DNA from: Streptomyces caatingaensis
Lineage (GTDB): Bacteria; Actinomycetota; Actinomycetes; Streptomycetales; Streptomycetaceae
Length of the DNA stretch: 64,000 bases
NCBI RefSeq assembly: GCF_001187435.1
Contig: NZ_LFXA01000001.1
Location: 62,001 to 126,000, forward strand
Reading direction: 5' to 3'
In this document: positions 9,221 through 19,000 of the stretch, in pieces
How positions within the stretch are numbered: the first letter of the stretch is position 1
Layout of the letters: the number at the start of each line of letters is the position of its first letter
Notes under the pieces: model-generated
What the model saw: the letters and a program-made list of their open reading frames with translations, nothing else
Database searches by the model: none
What the model was told of the DNA's origin: nothing
Position numbers and translations under genes: made by a program

Positions 9221-10291
9221 ATGTCCATGTCGAGGGCGAGGGCCGCCCGGCGGATCGCCGCCGCGGCGGCGTACGGAGGCGGCGGCATCGGTCTGCTGGG
9301 GGGTGCGGCGCTGGGGCTGCTGCTCACCGAGGTGGCGCTGGCCAGGAGGGTCGTCGGCGGCAACAACGACACGCCGCCGCAGGCGGACGGGCGGTACGGC
9401 TCCTCGTTCGTGCACGCCTCCGGCCGTGAGCCGCTGGTGCTCGGCATGCTGGGCGACTCCACGGCCGCCGGCAAGGGGGTCCACCGGCCCCGCCAGACGC
9501 CGGGGGCGCTGCTCGCGACGGGGCTGGCGGCGGTGGCGGAACGGCCGGTGGACCTGCGCAACGTGGCGCTCTCCGGGGCGCAGTCGTACGACCTCGAGCG
9601 CCAGGTCACCCTGTTGTTGTCAGGTCCGGGGCCGGTCCCCGACGTCTGCGTCATCATGATCGGCGCCAACGACGTCACCCACCGGGTGCCGGCCGCGCGG
9701 TCCGTGCGGCTGCTGTCGGAGGCGGTGCGCAGACTGCGGGACGCGGGGTGCGAGGTCGTCGTGGGCACCTGTCCCGACCTCGGCACGATCGAGCCGGTCT
9801 ACCAGCCGCTGCGCTGGCTGGCCCGGCGGCTGAGCCGGCAGCTCGCGGCGGCGCAGACGATAGGGGTGCTGGAGGCGGGGGGCCGCACGGTGTCGCTGGG
9901 CGACCTGCTCGGGCCCGAGTTCGCCTCGAACCCGCGGGAGTTGTTCGGTCCCGACAACTACCACCCCTCGGCGGAGGGGTACGCCACGGCGGCCATGGCC
10001 GTCCTGCCCACGCTCTGCGCGGCGCTCGGCCTCTGGCCCGAGGACGAGGAGCGGCCGGACGCGACGCGCCGCGAGGGCATCCTGCCGGTCGCGCACGCGG
10101 CGGCGCGGGCGGCGGCGGAGGGCGGCGCGGAGGTGTCCTCCGCGCGCGGCCGCTGGGCGCTGCTCAAGTACCGGAGGCGCCGGCAGCTGCCCGCCCCGGA
10201 GGGGCCGGAGGGACCGGAGGGGCCCGGGGCCGGCGGTCCGCGGGACGGCGGCCCGGAGCGGCACCGGGTGTGGAACCGGGTGGGGCACTGA
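9221..10291 (+). CDS. SGNH/GDSL-type secreted or membrane-anchored hydrolase
   Basis: The 356-residue protein starts with an Arg-rich n-region and a hydrophobic helix (residues about 12-42), a signal peptide or anchor. The SGNH blocks follow: block I GMLGDSTAAG with the nucleophile serine, the block II glycine, block III IGANDV, and block V DNYHPSAEGY with the catalytic Asp-x-x-His. Such enzymes hydrolyse esters outside the membrane. The C-terminus carries a low-complexity PEGPEGPEG tail. The ATG at 9221 follows GGGAGGAG; the second ATG six bases on is equally possible. Confidence 0.85.
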   Translation: MSMSRARAARRIAAAAAYGGGGIGLLGGAALGLLLTEVALARRVVGGNNDTPPQADGRYGSSFVHASGREPLVLGMLGDSTAAGKGVHRPRQTPGALLATGLAAVAERPVDLRNVALSGAQSYDLERQVTLLLSGPGPVPDVCVIMIGANDVTHRVPAARSVRLLSEAVRRLRDAGCEVVVGTCPDLGTIEPVYQPLRWLARRLSRQLAAAQTIGVLEAGGRTVSLGDLLGPEFASNPRELFGPDNYHPSAEGYATAAMAVLPTLCAALGLWPEDEERPDATRREGILPVAHAAARAAAEGGAEVSSARGRWALLKYRRRRQLPAPEGPEGPEGPGAGGPRDGGPERHRVWNRVGH

Positions 10292-10403
10292 CGGCGGAGC
10301 GCCGGCGGCGGCCGCCCGGGCCTTCGACGCTCCCCGCTCACTCCCCGGCGGGGGCACACTCGGAAGCACGGCCCCATGAGGCCCGCATCACAGTCGCACC
10401 CCC

Positions 10404-10432
10404 GTGACCAAGACCTTACGTGCGGGTAACTT
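10404..10432 (+). promoter_or_regulatory. Candidate promoter with embedded inverted repeat for the thiolase gene
   Basis: GTGACC (10404-10409), a 17-bp spacer and TAACTT (10427-10432) resemble a vegetative promoter. Inside it, TTAC (10416-10419) and GTAA (10426-10429) form an inverted repeat, so a repressor bound here would cover the -10 box. The TTAC-N6-GTAA form recalls sites of TetR-type regulators of fatty-acid catabolism in actinobacteria, but I cannot assign one. Confidence 0.4.
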
Positions 10433-10478
10433 CACCGGAGTCCCGCCGCCCACGCCCCGCGCCGACTGGAGAGCCGTG

Positions 10479-11699
10479 ATGCCCGAAGCCGTGATCGTCT
10501 CAACCGCCCGCTCTCCCATCGGCCGGGCCTTCAAGGGCTCGCTGAAGGACCTGCGCCCCGACGACCTCACCGCCACCATCGTCCGGGCCGCGCTCGACAA
10601 GATCCCGGCGCTCGACCCGCGCGAGATCGACGACCTGATGCTCGGCTGCGGGATGCCCGGCGGCGAGCAGGGCCACAACCTGGCCCGGATCGTGGCCGTG
10701 CAGATGGGCATGGACCACCTGCCCGCCACGACCATCACCCGCTACTGCGCCTCCTCGCTCCAGACCTCCCGCATGGCCTTCCACGCGATCAAGGCCGGCG
10801 AGGGCGACGTCTTCGTCTCGGCCGGCGTCGAGATGGTCTCGCGGAGCGTCAACGGTTCGTCGGACGGCCAGCCCGGCACCCACAACCCGGTGTTCGCCGA
10901 GGCCGAGGCCCGTACCGCCGCCCGCGCCGAGCGGGGCGGCGAGGGCTGGCACGACCCGCGCGAGGACGGCCTCCTCCCGGACGCGTACATCGCGATGGGC
11001 CAGACCGCCGAGAACCTCGCCCTGCTGAAGGGCGTCACCCGGCGGGAGATGGACGAGTTCGGCGTCCGGTCGCAGAACCTGGCCGAGGAGGCGATCGGCA
11101 AGGGCTTCTGGGAGCGCGAGATCACCCCGGTGACCACCCCGGACGGGACGGTCGTCACCCAGGACGACGGCCCGCGCGCCGGCGTCACACTGGAGGGCGT
11201 CCAGGGCCTCAAGCCCGCGTTCCGCCCGGACGGCCTGATCACGGCGGGCAACTGCTGCCCGCTCAACGACGGCGCCGCCGCCCTGGTGATCATGTCCGAC
11301 ACCAAGGCCCGCGAGCTGGGCCTGACGCCGCTCGCCCGGATCGTCTCCACCGGCGTCTCGGCGCTGTCGCCCGAGATCATGGGGTACGGGCCGGTCGAGG
11401 CGAGCCGCCAGGCGCTGAAGCGGGCCGGGATGACGATCGGCGACATCGACCTGGTCGAGATCAACGAGGCGTTCGCGGCGCAGGTGATCCCGTCCTACCG
11501 GGACCTCGGCATCGACCTCGACAGGCTGAACGTCAACGGCGGGGCCATCGCCGTGGGTCACCCCTTCGGCATGACCGGCGCCCGGATCACCGGCACGCTC
11601 GTCAACTCGCTGCAGTTCCACGACAAGCAGTTCGCGCTGGAGACGATGTGCGTGGGCGGCGGGCAGGGGATGGCGATGGTGCTGGAGCGGCTGAGCTGA
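10479..11699 (+). CDS. Acetyl-CoA acetyltransferase (thiolase)
   Basis: Thiolase of 406 residues that cleaves or condenses beta-ketoacyl-CoA. The nucleophile is Cys90 in YCASSLQT. The base histidine sits in GHPFGMTGAR near residue 360, and the second catalytic cysteine is in MCVGGGQG near the C-terminus; NEAFA is also present. The ATG at 10479 has GGAG before it and gives the conserved MPEAVIVSTARSPIG start. A longer reading from 10404 would begin in the promoter-like sequence. It stands alone, so it probably belongs to general fatty-acid degradation rather than to the PKS locus. Confidence 0.93.
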   Translation: MPEAVIVSTARSPIGRAFKGSLKDLRPDDLTATIVRAALDKIPALDPREIDDLMLGCGMPGGEQGHNLARIVAVQMGMDHLPATTITRYCASSLQTSRMAFHAIKAGEGDVFVSAGVEMVSRSVNGSSDGQPGTHNPVFAEAEARTAARAERGGEGWHDPREDGLLPDAYIAMGQTAENLALLKGVTRREMDEFGVRSQNLAEEAIGKGFWEREITPVTTPDGTVVTQDDGPRAGVTLEGVQGLKPAFRPDGLITAGNCCPLNDGAAALVIMSDTKARELGLTPLARIVSTGVSALSPEIMGYGPVEASRQALKRAGMTIGDIDLVEINEAFAAQVIPSYRDLGIDLDRLNVNGGAIAVGHPFGMTGARITGTLVNSLQFHDKQFALETMCVGGGQGMAMVLERLS

Positions 11700-11832
11700 G
11701 CCGCAGCGGAGGGCAGGGGTCGCCTGAGGTACGAAGGCGGCACCTGCCCGCAGCGGAGGCGAAGCTCAACGCGACCGACAAGAGGGGAGCGGCTGGGCTG
11801 AGGCCGCGGGGGCACTGTTCCGTTTGTGACCC

Positions 11833-11871
11833 AATCTCCCCCAGGATGTGACCAACGTCCCGGGGGAGATT
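11833..11871 (+). terminator. Hairpin after the thiolase gene; content of the 11700-12018 gap
   Basis: AATCTCCCCC (11833-11842) and GGGGGAGATT (11862-11871) form a perfect 10-bp stem with a 19-base loop, followed by a short T-containing stretch, about 130 bp after the thiolase stop. The rest of the 319-bp gap shows TTGAAG (11892) and TCATAG about 16 bp later as a weak promoter-like pair for the next gene. I see no coding signal in it. Confidence 0.5.
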
Positions 11872-12018
11872 CGTTTCCCCAGGTCAGATATGTTGAAGAA
11901 ACAACCTCAGGGTCATAGGTCCCGCCGGTTTCATGACGTTTTGCACTAGGGGCAGGGGAAGACGCGCGCGAAGCTGAGGTAGGAATTCGGGGGATCCATA
12001 GCAACCGGGAGTACGTCA

Positions 12019-12885
12019 GTGAGCGCCATGTCTCTTGCCCTGCTGCTGGCCGCTGCCACCGCCACGACCGCGGGCGCCGCCGCACTGTGCGCCACGCGCG
12101 GACTGCGCCGCCAGATCGCCGGGCTCCGCGCCGACCTGGCGGCCGCCTCGGCCGCCGCCGGGGAGCGGGCCGCCGAGCGGGCCGAGGTGCCGGCCGCCCG
12201 GAACGCCCCCGCGGCCGGGGCCCACGTGGCCGGGATCTCCGAGATACGCGCCGCCGTCGCCGACGCCCTCGCCGAGGAGCGCGAGCGCGAACTCGCCGAG
12301 GCGCGCGCCTTCTGGGCCGCTCAGGAGGCGCTCGACCTGGGCTCCGCCCCGGGCGCCGACGCCCCGCTGCTGTCCGGCCTGACCGGCCCCGGCACCGACG
12401 ACGCGGCCGCCGACGGCGGCCCCTACGGCCTGTACATCCCCCGCCAGCCCGACTTCGCGGGCCTGGAGGCGCCGGGCTCCGACGGACCGGAGGCGGAGCG
12501 CGCGGACGCGGCGGAGTCCGCCGAGCTGGCCGCCGCCCGCCGCCGCCACCCCTCGCACCCCGACTTCTCCCCGGCCACCCCGGTCACCGACCACGAGCGC
12601 ACGGTCGAGCTCCTCGGCGAACTCGCCGACGCCGGCGTCCCGTTGGCCGACGTGCGCCCCGGCCCCCTCGGCACCCTCGACGTCTACGTCTTCGCCGACG
12701 GCACCACCGTCTGCATGACGCCCGGCCACCGCGAGACCGCCGAGAACCTCGCGCACGCGCTGCGCACCGGCGACGCCCCGGTCCTGCTGGGCGGCTCCGG
12801 CGTGGCCGGCGCCTACGCCCTGACCTTCGGCTGCGCCACCGGCAACGTCTACGTGCTCACGGACCGCGTCGTCGCGTCCCACTGA
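12019..12885 (+). CDS. Membrane-anchored hypothetical protein
   Basis: The 288-residue protein has an N-terminal hydrophobic helix (residues about 4-25) followed by RGLRRQIAGLRADLAAASAA, a probable short coiled coil, then an Ala/Glu-rich linker. The C-terminal part (about 175-288) looks globular: TDHERTVELLGELADAG, then a beta-rich TLDVYVFADGTTVCMTPGHRETAENLAHALR. I do not recognise the fold. Translation can start at GTG 12019 or at the ATG three codons later. It is followed, convergently, by a small gene. Confidence 0.7.
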   Translation: MSAMSLALLLAAATATTAGAAALCATRGLRRQIAGLRADLAAASAAAGERAAERAEVPAARNAPAAGAHVAGISEIRAAVADALAEERERELAEARAFWAAQEALDLGSAPGADAPLLSGLTGPGTDDAAADGGPYGLYIPRQPDFAGLEAPGSDGPEAERADAAESAELAAARRRHPSHPDFSPATPVTDHERTVELLGELADAGVPLADVRPGPLGTLDVYVFADGTTVCMTPGHRETAENLAHALRTGDAPVLLGGSGVAGAYALTFGCATGNVYVLTDRVVASH

Positions 12886-12913
12886 GCCCCGCGCGGGCCC
12901 GCCGCCGGGCCCG

Positions 12914-13246
12914 TCACAGCCCGCAGCGCCGGGCCGCCGCCTCGATGAGCCCGACGGCCTCGGCGACCTGCACCCCGGCCGTCCCGCCGCCCTGCCCGGC
13001 GAGCGCCTCCGCCAAGTCGTGGCCCGCGACGGCCACTTGGTCCGCCACCGCGAACATGCCGGCCTCGGGCATCTGCCGCGGCTCGCCCTCGCCCGGTTCC
13101 TCGATGCGCTGCGCCCGGGCGGCCAGCTCGCGCGCGAGGGTCAGCGCCTCCGCCGCCGCGCCCCGGCTCAGCCGGGACTGCGGGAGGGCGCGCAGGCGGT
13201 CGGCGAAGGCGTCCACGGCGGCCAGGAGAGGTGTCACGTCATCCAC
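12914..13246 (-). CDS. Small helical protein of unknown function
   Basis: A 110-residue, Ala-rich and apparently all-helical protein without signal peptide or membrane segment. I start it at the GTG at 13246 because the sequence then begins with the amphipathic VDDVTPLLAAVDAFADRL. A longer frame upstream has poor codon use. Its ending CGL and Ala/Glu repeats give no family match I can recall. It converges with the preceding gene, with a 28-bp gap. Confidence 0.55.
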   Translation of the reverse strand: MDDVTPLLAAVDAFADRLRALPQSRLSRGAAAEALTLARELAARAQRIEEPGEGEPRQMPEAGMFAVADQVAVAGHDLAEALAGQGGGTAGVQVAEAVGLIEAAARRCGL

Positions 13247-13344
13247 GCCCCCGAGACTATGCGGCCGTTGCCGACTGTTGCCAATGGCTGAACACTCAGG
13301 CACGGTGACATGAAGGACCATCATCCAAGCGTCCGGAGGCGCCG

Positions 13345-13575
13345 ATGTCCCACGTCATCTCCGACGAGACCCACCGGAACCTGCTCTCCCGAATCCCCCG
13401 CTGCACCGGCCGTGACATCGCGGAATGGCTCCGCACGGTCGACGAAGGCCCCGCATTGTCCAGGTTCGAGGAGAAGGTGAGCTGGCTGCGCGGAGAGCAC
13501 GGACTCGCCTACGGCCACGCCAAGGCGATCGTGCACGAGTACGACCTCCGGCGGGCCGCGCGCAGGCTCCTGTAG
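13345..13575 (+). CDS. DUF4287-type small protein
   Basis: The 76-residue protein has an N-terminal helical part, a TGRDIAEWLR turn, and the pattern KVSWLRGEHGLAYGHAKAIVHEYD, which matches the DUF4287 domain seen alone in actinobacteria and fused to DUF5655 elsewhere. GGAGG stands 5-6 bases before the ATG. Its role is unknown. It is closed by a strong double hairpin. Confidence 0.75.
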   Translation: MSHVISDETHRNLLSRIPRCTGRDIAEWLRTVDEGPALSRFEEKVSWLRGEHGLAYGHAKAIVHEYDLRRAARRLL

Positions 13576-13582
13576 CGCCGCG

Positions 13583-13637
13583 GTCCCCCGCAAACGGGGG
13601 ACGGGGCCCGGGAAGGCGTCGCCTTCCCGGGCCCCGT
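13583..13637. terminator. Tandem bidirectional terminator hairpins
   Basis: The first hairpin is GTCCCCCG-caaa-CGGGGGAC (13583-13602). It abuts a perfect 17-bp stem with a 3-base loop (arms 13601-13617 and 13621-13637; GGGGCCCGGGAAGGC pairs with its complement). It sits between the convergent DUF4287 and Bax-inhibitor genes, so it can stop both. Confidence 0.85.
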
Positions 13638-13662
13638 CCATGTGCGGAGGCGTCCGCCCGCG

Positions 13663-14532
13663 CTAGTCCTGATTGAGGATCGCGATCAGGCGGAGCAGCT
13701 CGGTGTAGATCCACACCAGCGACAGCGTGAGGCCGAACGCGGCCAGCCACGACTCCTCGCGCGGCGCGCCGTACTTCACGCCGTCCTCGACCTGCTTGAA
13801 GTCCAGCGCCAGGAAGCAGGCGCCGAGCACCACGCCGACGATGCCGAAGACGATGCCCAGGCCGCCGGTGCGGAAGCCGAGGCCGTCGCCCCCGCCGAAC
13901 GCGGCGAAGAGCAGGTTGACGACCATCAGCAGCAGGAAGCCGATCGCGGCGCCCGCGACGAAGCGGGTGAAGCGGCGGTCGACCCGGATGAGCCGGGTCT
14001 TGTACGCCACCAGCACACCGGCGAAAACGGCCGTCGTGCCGAGGACCGCCTGCATCGGCGCGCCCCGGGCGATCTGGTTGTACGCCTGGCTGAGGACGCC
14101 GAGGAAGAGGCCCTCGAAGACCGCGTAGGCCAGGATGATCGCCGGCGACGGCTTGGCCTTGAACGACTGGACCAGGCCCAGCACCATCGCGACCAGGCCG
14201 GCGCCGAAGCCGAGCTGCACGGGCAGCCGCAGCGCCCACGCCGCGCCCGCGGCGACGATCACGGCGGCCAGCGTGATGCCGGTGCGCAGGACGACGTCGT
14301 CCATCGTCATCGCGCCGGACCGCGCCGGCGCCTGCGGCATGCCGTACTGGACGTCGGCGGCGCCCTGGGCGTAGGGGTTGTTCGCGTACGGGTTGGTGGG
14401 CTCGGCGTAAGGGCTGTTCGCGTAAGGATTTCCCTGCGTCGCGGACCCGGACTGCGGTGCCGCGTTGAAGCCCGCGTAACCGCCTCCGGAGGTGAACCCC
14501 CGTCGCGTGAAGACCGGGTTCCTGCTCCTCAT
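13663..14532 (-). CDS. Bax inhibitor-1/YccA-family membrane protein
   Basis: The 289-residue protein has a disordered N-terminus with repeated Tyr-Ala-Asn and Pro-Tyr units (residues about 28-65), then seven closely packed hydrophobic helices from about residue 88 to 285. This is the actinobacterial BaxI_1 layout. Family members are linked to calcium leak and membrane stress, but a bacterial function is not settled. GGAGGAG lies 4 bases before the ATG. The gene is isolated from the ccr gene by a hairpin. Confidence 0.88.
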   Translation of the reverse strand: MRSRNPVFTRRGFTSGGGYAGFNAAPQSGSATQGNPYANSPYAEPTNPYANNPYAQGAADVQYGMPQAPARSGAMTMDDVVLRTGITLAAVIVAAGAAWALRLPVQLGFGAGLVAMVLGLVQSFKAKPSPAIILAYAVFEGLFLGVLSQAYNQIARGAPMQAVLGTTAVFAGVLVAYKTRLIRVDRRFTRFVAGAAIGFLLLMVVNLLFAAFGGGDGLGFRTGGLGIVFGIVGVVLGACFLALDFKQVEDGVKYGAPREESWLAAFGLTLSLVWIYTELLRLIAILNQD

Positions 14533-14689
14533 TTCACTCCTCCATGGCCACCCTGCGCGGCCTTGCCGTCAAGGGTAATGGGTAGGCAAAGGAATGGCTC
14601 TCGTACTGTGGGACGATCTTTTGGCGTATCCCTCTCCTACCAGACAACGCCGTCGCGCGACAGCCGGTTCCGAACGGAGGCGTGGGAAA

Positions 14690-14717
14690 GGCCGGACGGC
14701 GAGGGTTCCGTCCGGCC
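14690..14717 (-). terminator. Terminator of the PKS-ccr operon
   Basis: GGCCGGACGG (14690-14699) and CCGTCCGGCC (14708-14717) form a perfect 10-bp stem with an 8-base loop 21 bp after the ccr stop. Read on the minus strand, it is followed by CTTTCCC. Confidence 0.75.
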
Positions 14718-14737
14718 CCTGCGGTGCGGCCCCGGGC

Positions 14738-15964
14738 TCAGCGCGCCACGGCGTTGACGCGGACCGCCATGTTCCCCGACGGGTGCTTGTTCTCGTACAT
14801 CAGCTGGTGCGCCCGGCCGGTGTCCTCGAAATCGCCCACCCAGGAAAGGCACGGATCGAGCTTCTTGCTGCCGGCGAGTTCGATGACGCGGCGGCACTGC
14901 TGGAGGTTCGCGAAGTGCGAACCCTGGAGGCGCTTCTGGCGCATCCACAGGAATCGCAGGTCGACGTCGCCGTTGTAGCCGGTCGTGCCGCCGCAGATGA
15001 CGACCATCCCCGCGGTGTCGCACAGGTACATCGAGGTGGGAATGGTGTTCTGGCCGCTGTGCTCAAGGATGATCCTGGGGTTCCGGCGTTCGCCGAGAAT
15101 CTCCCAGAAGCGGCTCCCGAAGGCCCGCGCGCCCTTCATCCACTTCGCCATCGCCGCGTTGTCGTCGGTGTCGGGGAGCCGGCCCCAGTGGTCGAAGTCG
15201 TTGCGGTTGATGTAGCCCTCCGCGCCGAGCTCCATGCAGAACTTGCCGCGCTCGTCGTCCGAGACGACGGCGACCGGGATGCCGCCGCGGATGCGGGTGA
15301 TCTGGATCGCCATCGAGCCGAGGCCGCCGGCGCCGCCCCAGATCAGCACCGGGTCGCCGGGCTCGACGGTGTGCGGGGCCCAGCCGGTCAGCTGGCGGTA
15401 GGCCGTCGCGCCGGTGAGCAGGAAGCAGGCCGCCTCCTCCCACGACAGCGTCTTGGGCTTGGGGTGGCACTGGAAGTCCTTCACCAGCGCGTACTGGGCG
15501 AACGTGCCGTAGTTGGTCTCGTAGCCCCACGCCTTCTGGGTGACCGACGTCATGGGGTCGGCGCCGAGCCGGATATCGTCGGCGCTCTCGTCCCAGGTGC
15601 AGCCGGACAGCAGGACCTCGTCGCCGACCTTCACCGAGGTCACGCCCTCGCCGACCGCCCAGACGATGCCCGAGCCCTCCGAGCCGCCGATGTGGAAGTC
15701 CTCCGGCTCGCCCGCCTTCTGCCGGCCGCGGATCACGTCGTAGGGGTAGCCCAGCGAGGACCACACGTTGTTGTAGTTGATGCCCGCGGCCATGACGTAG
15801 ACGAGGACCTGGCCGCGGCCGACCTGCGGCACGTCCACGACCTCCATGGCGAATCCCTGCTCCGGCGGGCCGTAGCGCTCCGGGCGGATCACCGACGCGT
15901 GCATCCGCGCCGGCACCTCGCCCAAGGGCGGCATCTGACCGATGTCGTACAGGTCCTTGGTCAC
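14738..15964 (-). CDS. ccr: Crotonyl-CoA carboxylase/reductase
   Basis: This medium-chain reductase converts alpha,beta-unsaturated acyl-CoA plus CO2 and NADPH into alkylmalonyl-CoA, a PKS extender. The NADPH fold shows IWGGAGGLGSMAIQ near 208-221. CO2-site residues of the family appear conserved: Asn65-Asn66 in NYNNVW, Glu149 in WGYETNYG, and His350 in QGSHFAN; a Tyr replaces the usual Phe before the Glu. The length of 408 residues is shorter at the N-terminus than primary-metabolism CCRs (about 445), as in several PKS-linked forms. The GTG at 15964 follows GGAAGAG. It lies 76 bp behind the PKS gene, same strand. Confidence 0.9.
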   Translation of the reverse strand: MTKDLYDIGQMPPLGEVPARMHASVIRPERYGPPEQGFAMEVVDVPQVGRGQVLVYVMAAGINYNNVWSSLGYPYDVIRGRQKAGEPEDFHIGGSEGSGIVWAVGEGVTSVKVGDEVLLSGCTWDESADDIRLGADPMTSVTQKAWGYETNYGTFAQYALVKDFQCHPKPKTLSWEEAACFLLTGATAYRQLTGWAPHTVEPGDPVLIWGGAGGLGSMAIQITRIRGGIPVAVVSDDERGKFCMELGAEGYINRNDFDHWGRLPDTDDNAAMAKWMKGARAFGSRFWEILGERRNPRIILEHSGQNTIPTSMYLCDTAGMVVICGGTTGYNGDVDLRFLWMRQKRLQGSHFANLQQCRRVIELAGSKKLDPCLSWVGDFEDTGRAHQLMYENKHPSGNMAVRVNAVAR

Positions 15965-15981
15965 TCTTCCTCCACGTCGGA

Positions 15982-16013
15982 TGACACGTCGAAGTGACAT
16001 GCGTCACATGCGT
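15982..16013. promoter_or_regulatory. Repeated GTGACA-type words in the PKS-ccr gap
   Basis: The 76-bp gap contains TGACAC (15982-15987), GTGAC-atgc-GTCAC as an inverted repeat (15994-16007) and two copies of CATGCGT (15998 and 16007). This may be an internal regulatory site for ccr. The GTGACA word also occurs twice upstream of the PKS gene. Confidence 0.35.
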
Positions 16014-16040
16014 GTTGCGGTCGTCGTAACGGGCCGGAGG

Positions 16041-19000
16041 TCACGCCCCGCTCTCCGCCTCCAGCTCCCGGGCGAGCGACGCCGTCGTCGTCCCCTTCCC
16101 CGCCAGCCGCGCCACCGGCAGCGCGACCCCCAGCTCCCCCTCCAGCCGCTTCCGCAACTCCGCCGCCATCAGCGAATCCATCCCCAGCCGGTTGAACGGC
16201 TTGTTGACATCCAGCCGCGACACGCGCATCCCGAGCACGTCGGCGACGTGCGCGGCGACGCGGTCGGCGATGGGCCGCTCGTCGGCGGGGGCGGCTCCCG
16301 CCGCGGGGGCGGGCGCCGCTGCGGCGGGGGCGGGGGCGCCGTATGCCCGGCCGGGCGCTGCGGCCGCCGGGGTGCCGGCCGGGGCCGCCGCAGCGACCAC
16401 GCCGTACGCCGGTGCGGACACCGGGCCTTGCCCTGCCGCGCCGGCAGCGCCGCACGGGGCCGCGGCCCCGTGCGCCGGGGCGGGCGTGTGCCCCGGTGTG
16501 GCCCCCCGCGCGGAGGCCGGTGCCGAGCCCGTCGCGGCGGTGCCGGGCGGCAGGGTGCCCGTACCGGAGATGCGCAGGCTGCCGCAGAGTTCGATGACGA
16601 AGGCGCCGGCCGGGTCGGTGAGGCGGAGTTCGCCGGTGAGTTCCACGCCCTGGGCGGGGGCGGCGGGCTGGAGGGCCGGCTCGGCGGGCCTCGTGTGTTC
16701 CAGCGGCTCCGTGGCGTTCACGGTGGTCTCCCCGTTCCGGAGGTCGGTGTCTTCGGCCGGACGGCCGACGGGCATGCCCTTGGCCTCGGCGACGAGCCGC
16801 TGCGCGTCGTCGAAGAGGGCGACGTCCAGGGCGAGTTCGCCGCCCTCGTCCTCGGTGATCCGGCAGACGGACCACAGGTCCTCGCTCGCGGGGCCGGACA
16901 CGACGAACTCGGTCAGGCGCGGGGTGAGGAGCGAGGGGTCGGGCACCAGGGCCAGCGCCGGCTGGTAGGCCGAGCGGATCAGCTCCGGGTGGACCGGGTG
17001 CCCCGGCCGCGGCTCCGTCCCGGCCGGGCGGCGCAGCCGGGCGACGGCCTCCCCGGTGCCGAGCCGGACCTCGGTGACGACGTGCCGGAGCTCTCCGGCC
17101 GCGGCGGTGCGGGCGTAGAAGGCCGCGGCGTCCAGCACCTCCGGGCAGCGGGCGAGGACCGCGGCCGGCGGTTCGGCCGCGGGCGGGGCCGGGAGCGCCG
17201 CGACGGTGCCGGAGGCACGCGGCGTCCAGGCACCCGCGTCCGCCCGGCTCGCGACCTCGAAGGCCCAACCGCCGTCGTCCGGCCCCGGCGTGAGCGTGAC
17301 CCGCAGGACGGGCGCCTCGCCGGGCGGCACGAGCAGCGCCTCGCCGATGTCCGCGCCCGTGACGCGCACCGCCTCCGTCCCGGCCTCCCGCGCCGCGGCC
17401 GCCCGCGCCGCCTCCAGGACCTCGGGTCCGTGGACGACGGCCGGCCCGCCGGGCAGCGGGGCGAACGGCGAACCGGGCTCGTCGAGCCGGAACGCGTACG
17501 TGCGCGGCAGCGCCTCCAGGTCCTCGACCCAGTAGCTCTCGCGCTGCCAGGGGTAGCGCGGCAGGGGCACGCAGCGCCCGGCGCCGTACAGCTTGTCCCA
17601 GTCGACGGCGGCGCCGGCCTCGTAGACCTTGCCGAGGTGGGTCAGGAGGGTCTCGCGCTCGGGGCGTTCGCGGAGGAGCGAGCCGATGACCGTGCCGGGC
17701 AGGCCGGCGTCGGCGAGGGTCTCCTCGACCGCCCGGGAGAGCACGGGGTGCGGGCTGATCTCGACGAAGACGGTCTCGGCCTCCTCGGCCACGGCGAGCA
17801 CCGCCTCGTGGAAGTGGACGCGGCCGCGGATGTTGCGCGTCCAGTACGAGGCGTCGAGGCCGGAGCCGTCGACGAGTTCGCGGGTGACGGTGGAGCGCAT
17901 CGGGACGCGGCCGGCGCGCGGCGCGATCTCCCGCAGTCCGTCGGCGAGTTCGCCGAGGAGCGGGTCCATCTTGGCGCAGTGGGAGGCGGCCTCGGCCTTC
18001 ATGACGCGGCAGAAGACGTCCCGCGCGTCCAGCTCCGCCTTGATCTTCTCGATGCCCTCGACCTCGCCGGCCAGGACGGTGGTGCGCGGTCCGTTGCTGG
18101 CCGCGACGGCGACGTCCACGGCGAGGGCGGCGATGAGCGCCTCGGCCTCGTCGGCGGTCAGGGCGGCGACCGACATCGTCCCCTGGCCGGCGACGCGGTC
18201 GCGGATGAGGCGGGCGCGGCGGCAGACGACGGCTGCGGCGTCGGCGACGCTCAGCGCCCCGGCGACGCAGGCGGCGGCGGACTCGCCCATGCTGTGGCCG
18301 AGGACGACGTCCGGCTCGACGCCCCACGCGCGCCAGGTCTCGGCGAGGGAGACCTGGACGGCCCACAGGACGGGGTGGACGATCGCGACGGTCTCGTTCA
18401 CCAGGTCGGTGCCGTCGGTGAGGCGGTCGATGACGGACCAGCCGGTCTCGGCGCGGACGGCCTCGTCGCAGCGCATGAGCGAGGCGCTGAACGCCGGGGA
18501 GACGTCCATGAGTTCGCGGGCCATGCCGATCCACTGGGAGCCGTGGCCGGAGAAGACGAAGGCGACGCGCGGCCGTCCGGCCCAGCCGGCCTCACCGGCC
18601 TCGTCGGCCACCTCGCGCAGCCGCTCGGCGAGCGTCGCGTGGCTGTCGCCGACGACGGAGATCCGTACGTCGTGGTGGGCGCGGCGGACGGCGGCGGTGT
18701 GGCAGATGTCGGCCACGTCCGCGTCCTTCCCGGCGCCCTCGAGGTGGCCGGCGAGGTCGAGGACGCGCTGCCGCAGGGCCTCGGGGGAGGCGGCGGAGAC
18801 GGGCAGGAGGTGGTCGGCGCCGCGCTCGGTGACGTCGGCCCGCCGGACGGGGGCGGCGCCGGGGTCCGCCTCGGTGAGGACGACGTGGACGTTGGTGCCG
18901 GAGACGCCGAAGGCGCTGACGCCGGCGGTCAGCGGCCGCCCCTCGGCGGCGAGCGGGACGGCGGCGGCGCGCGGGATGTCGAGGCCGGCGGCGTCCCAGT

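Noticed and set aside
11881..11935. TTGAAG and TCATAG as a firm promoter for the gene at 12019
   Set aside because: The -10 match is poor and the distance to the gene is about 100 bp, so it is only mentioned within the gap description.
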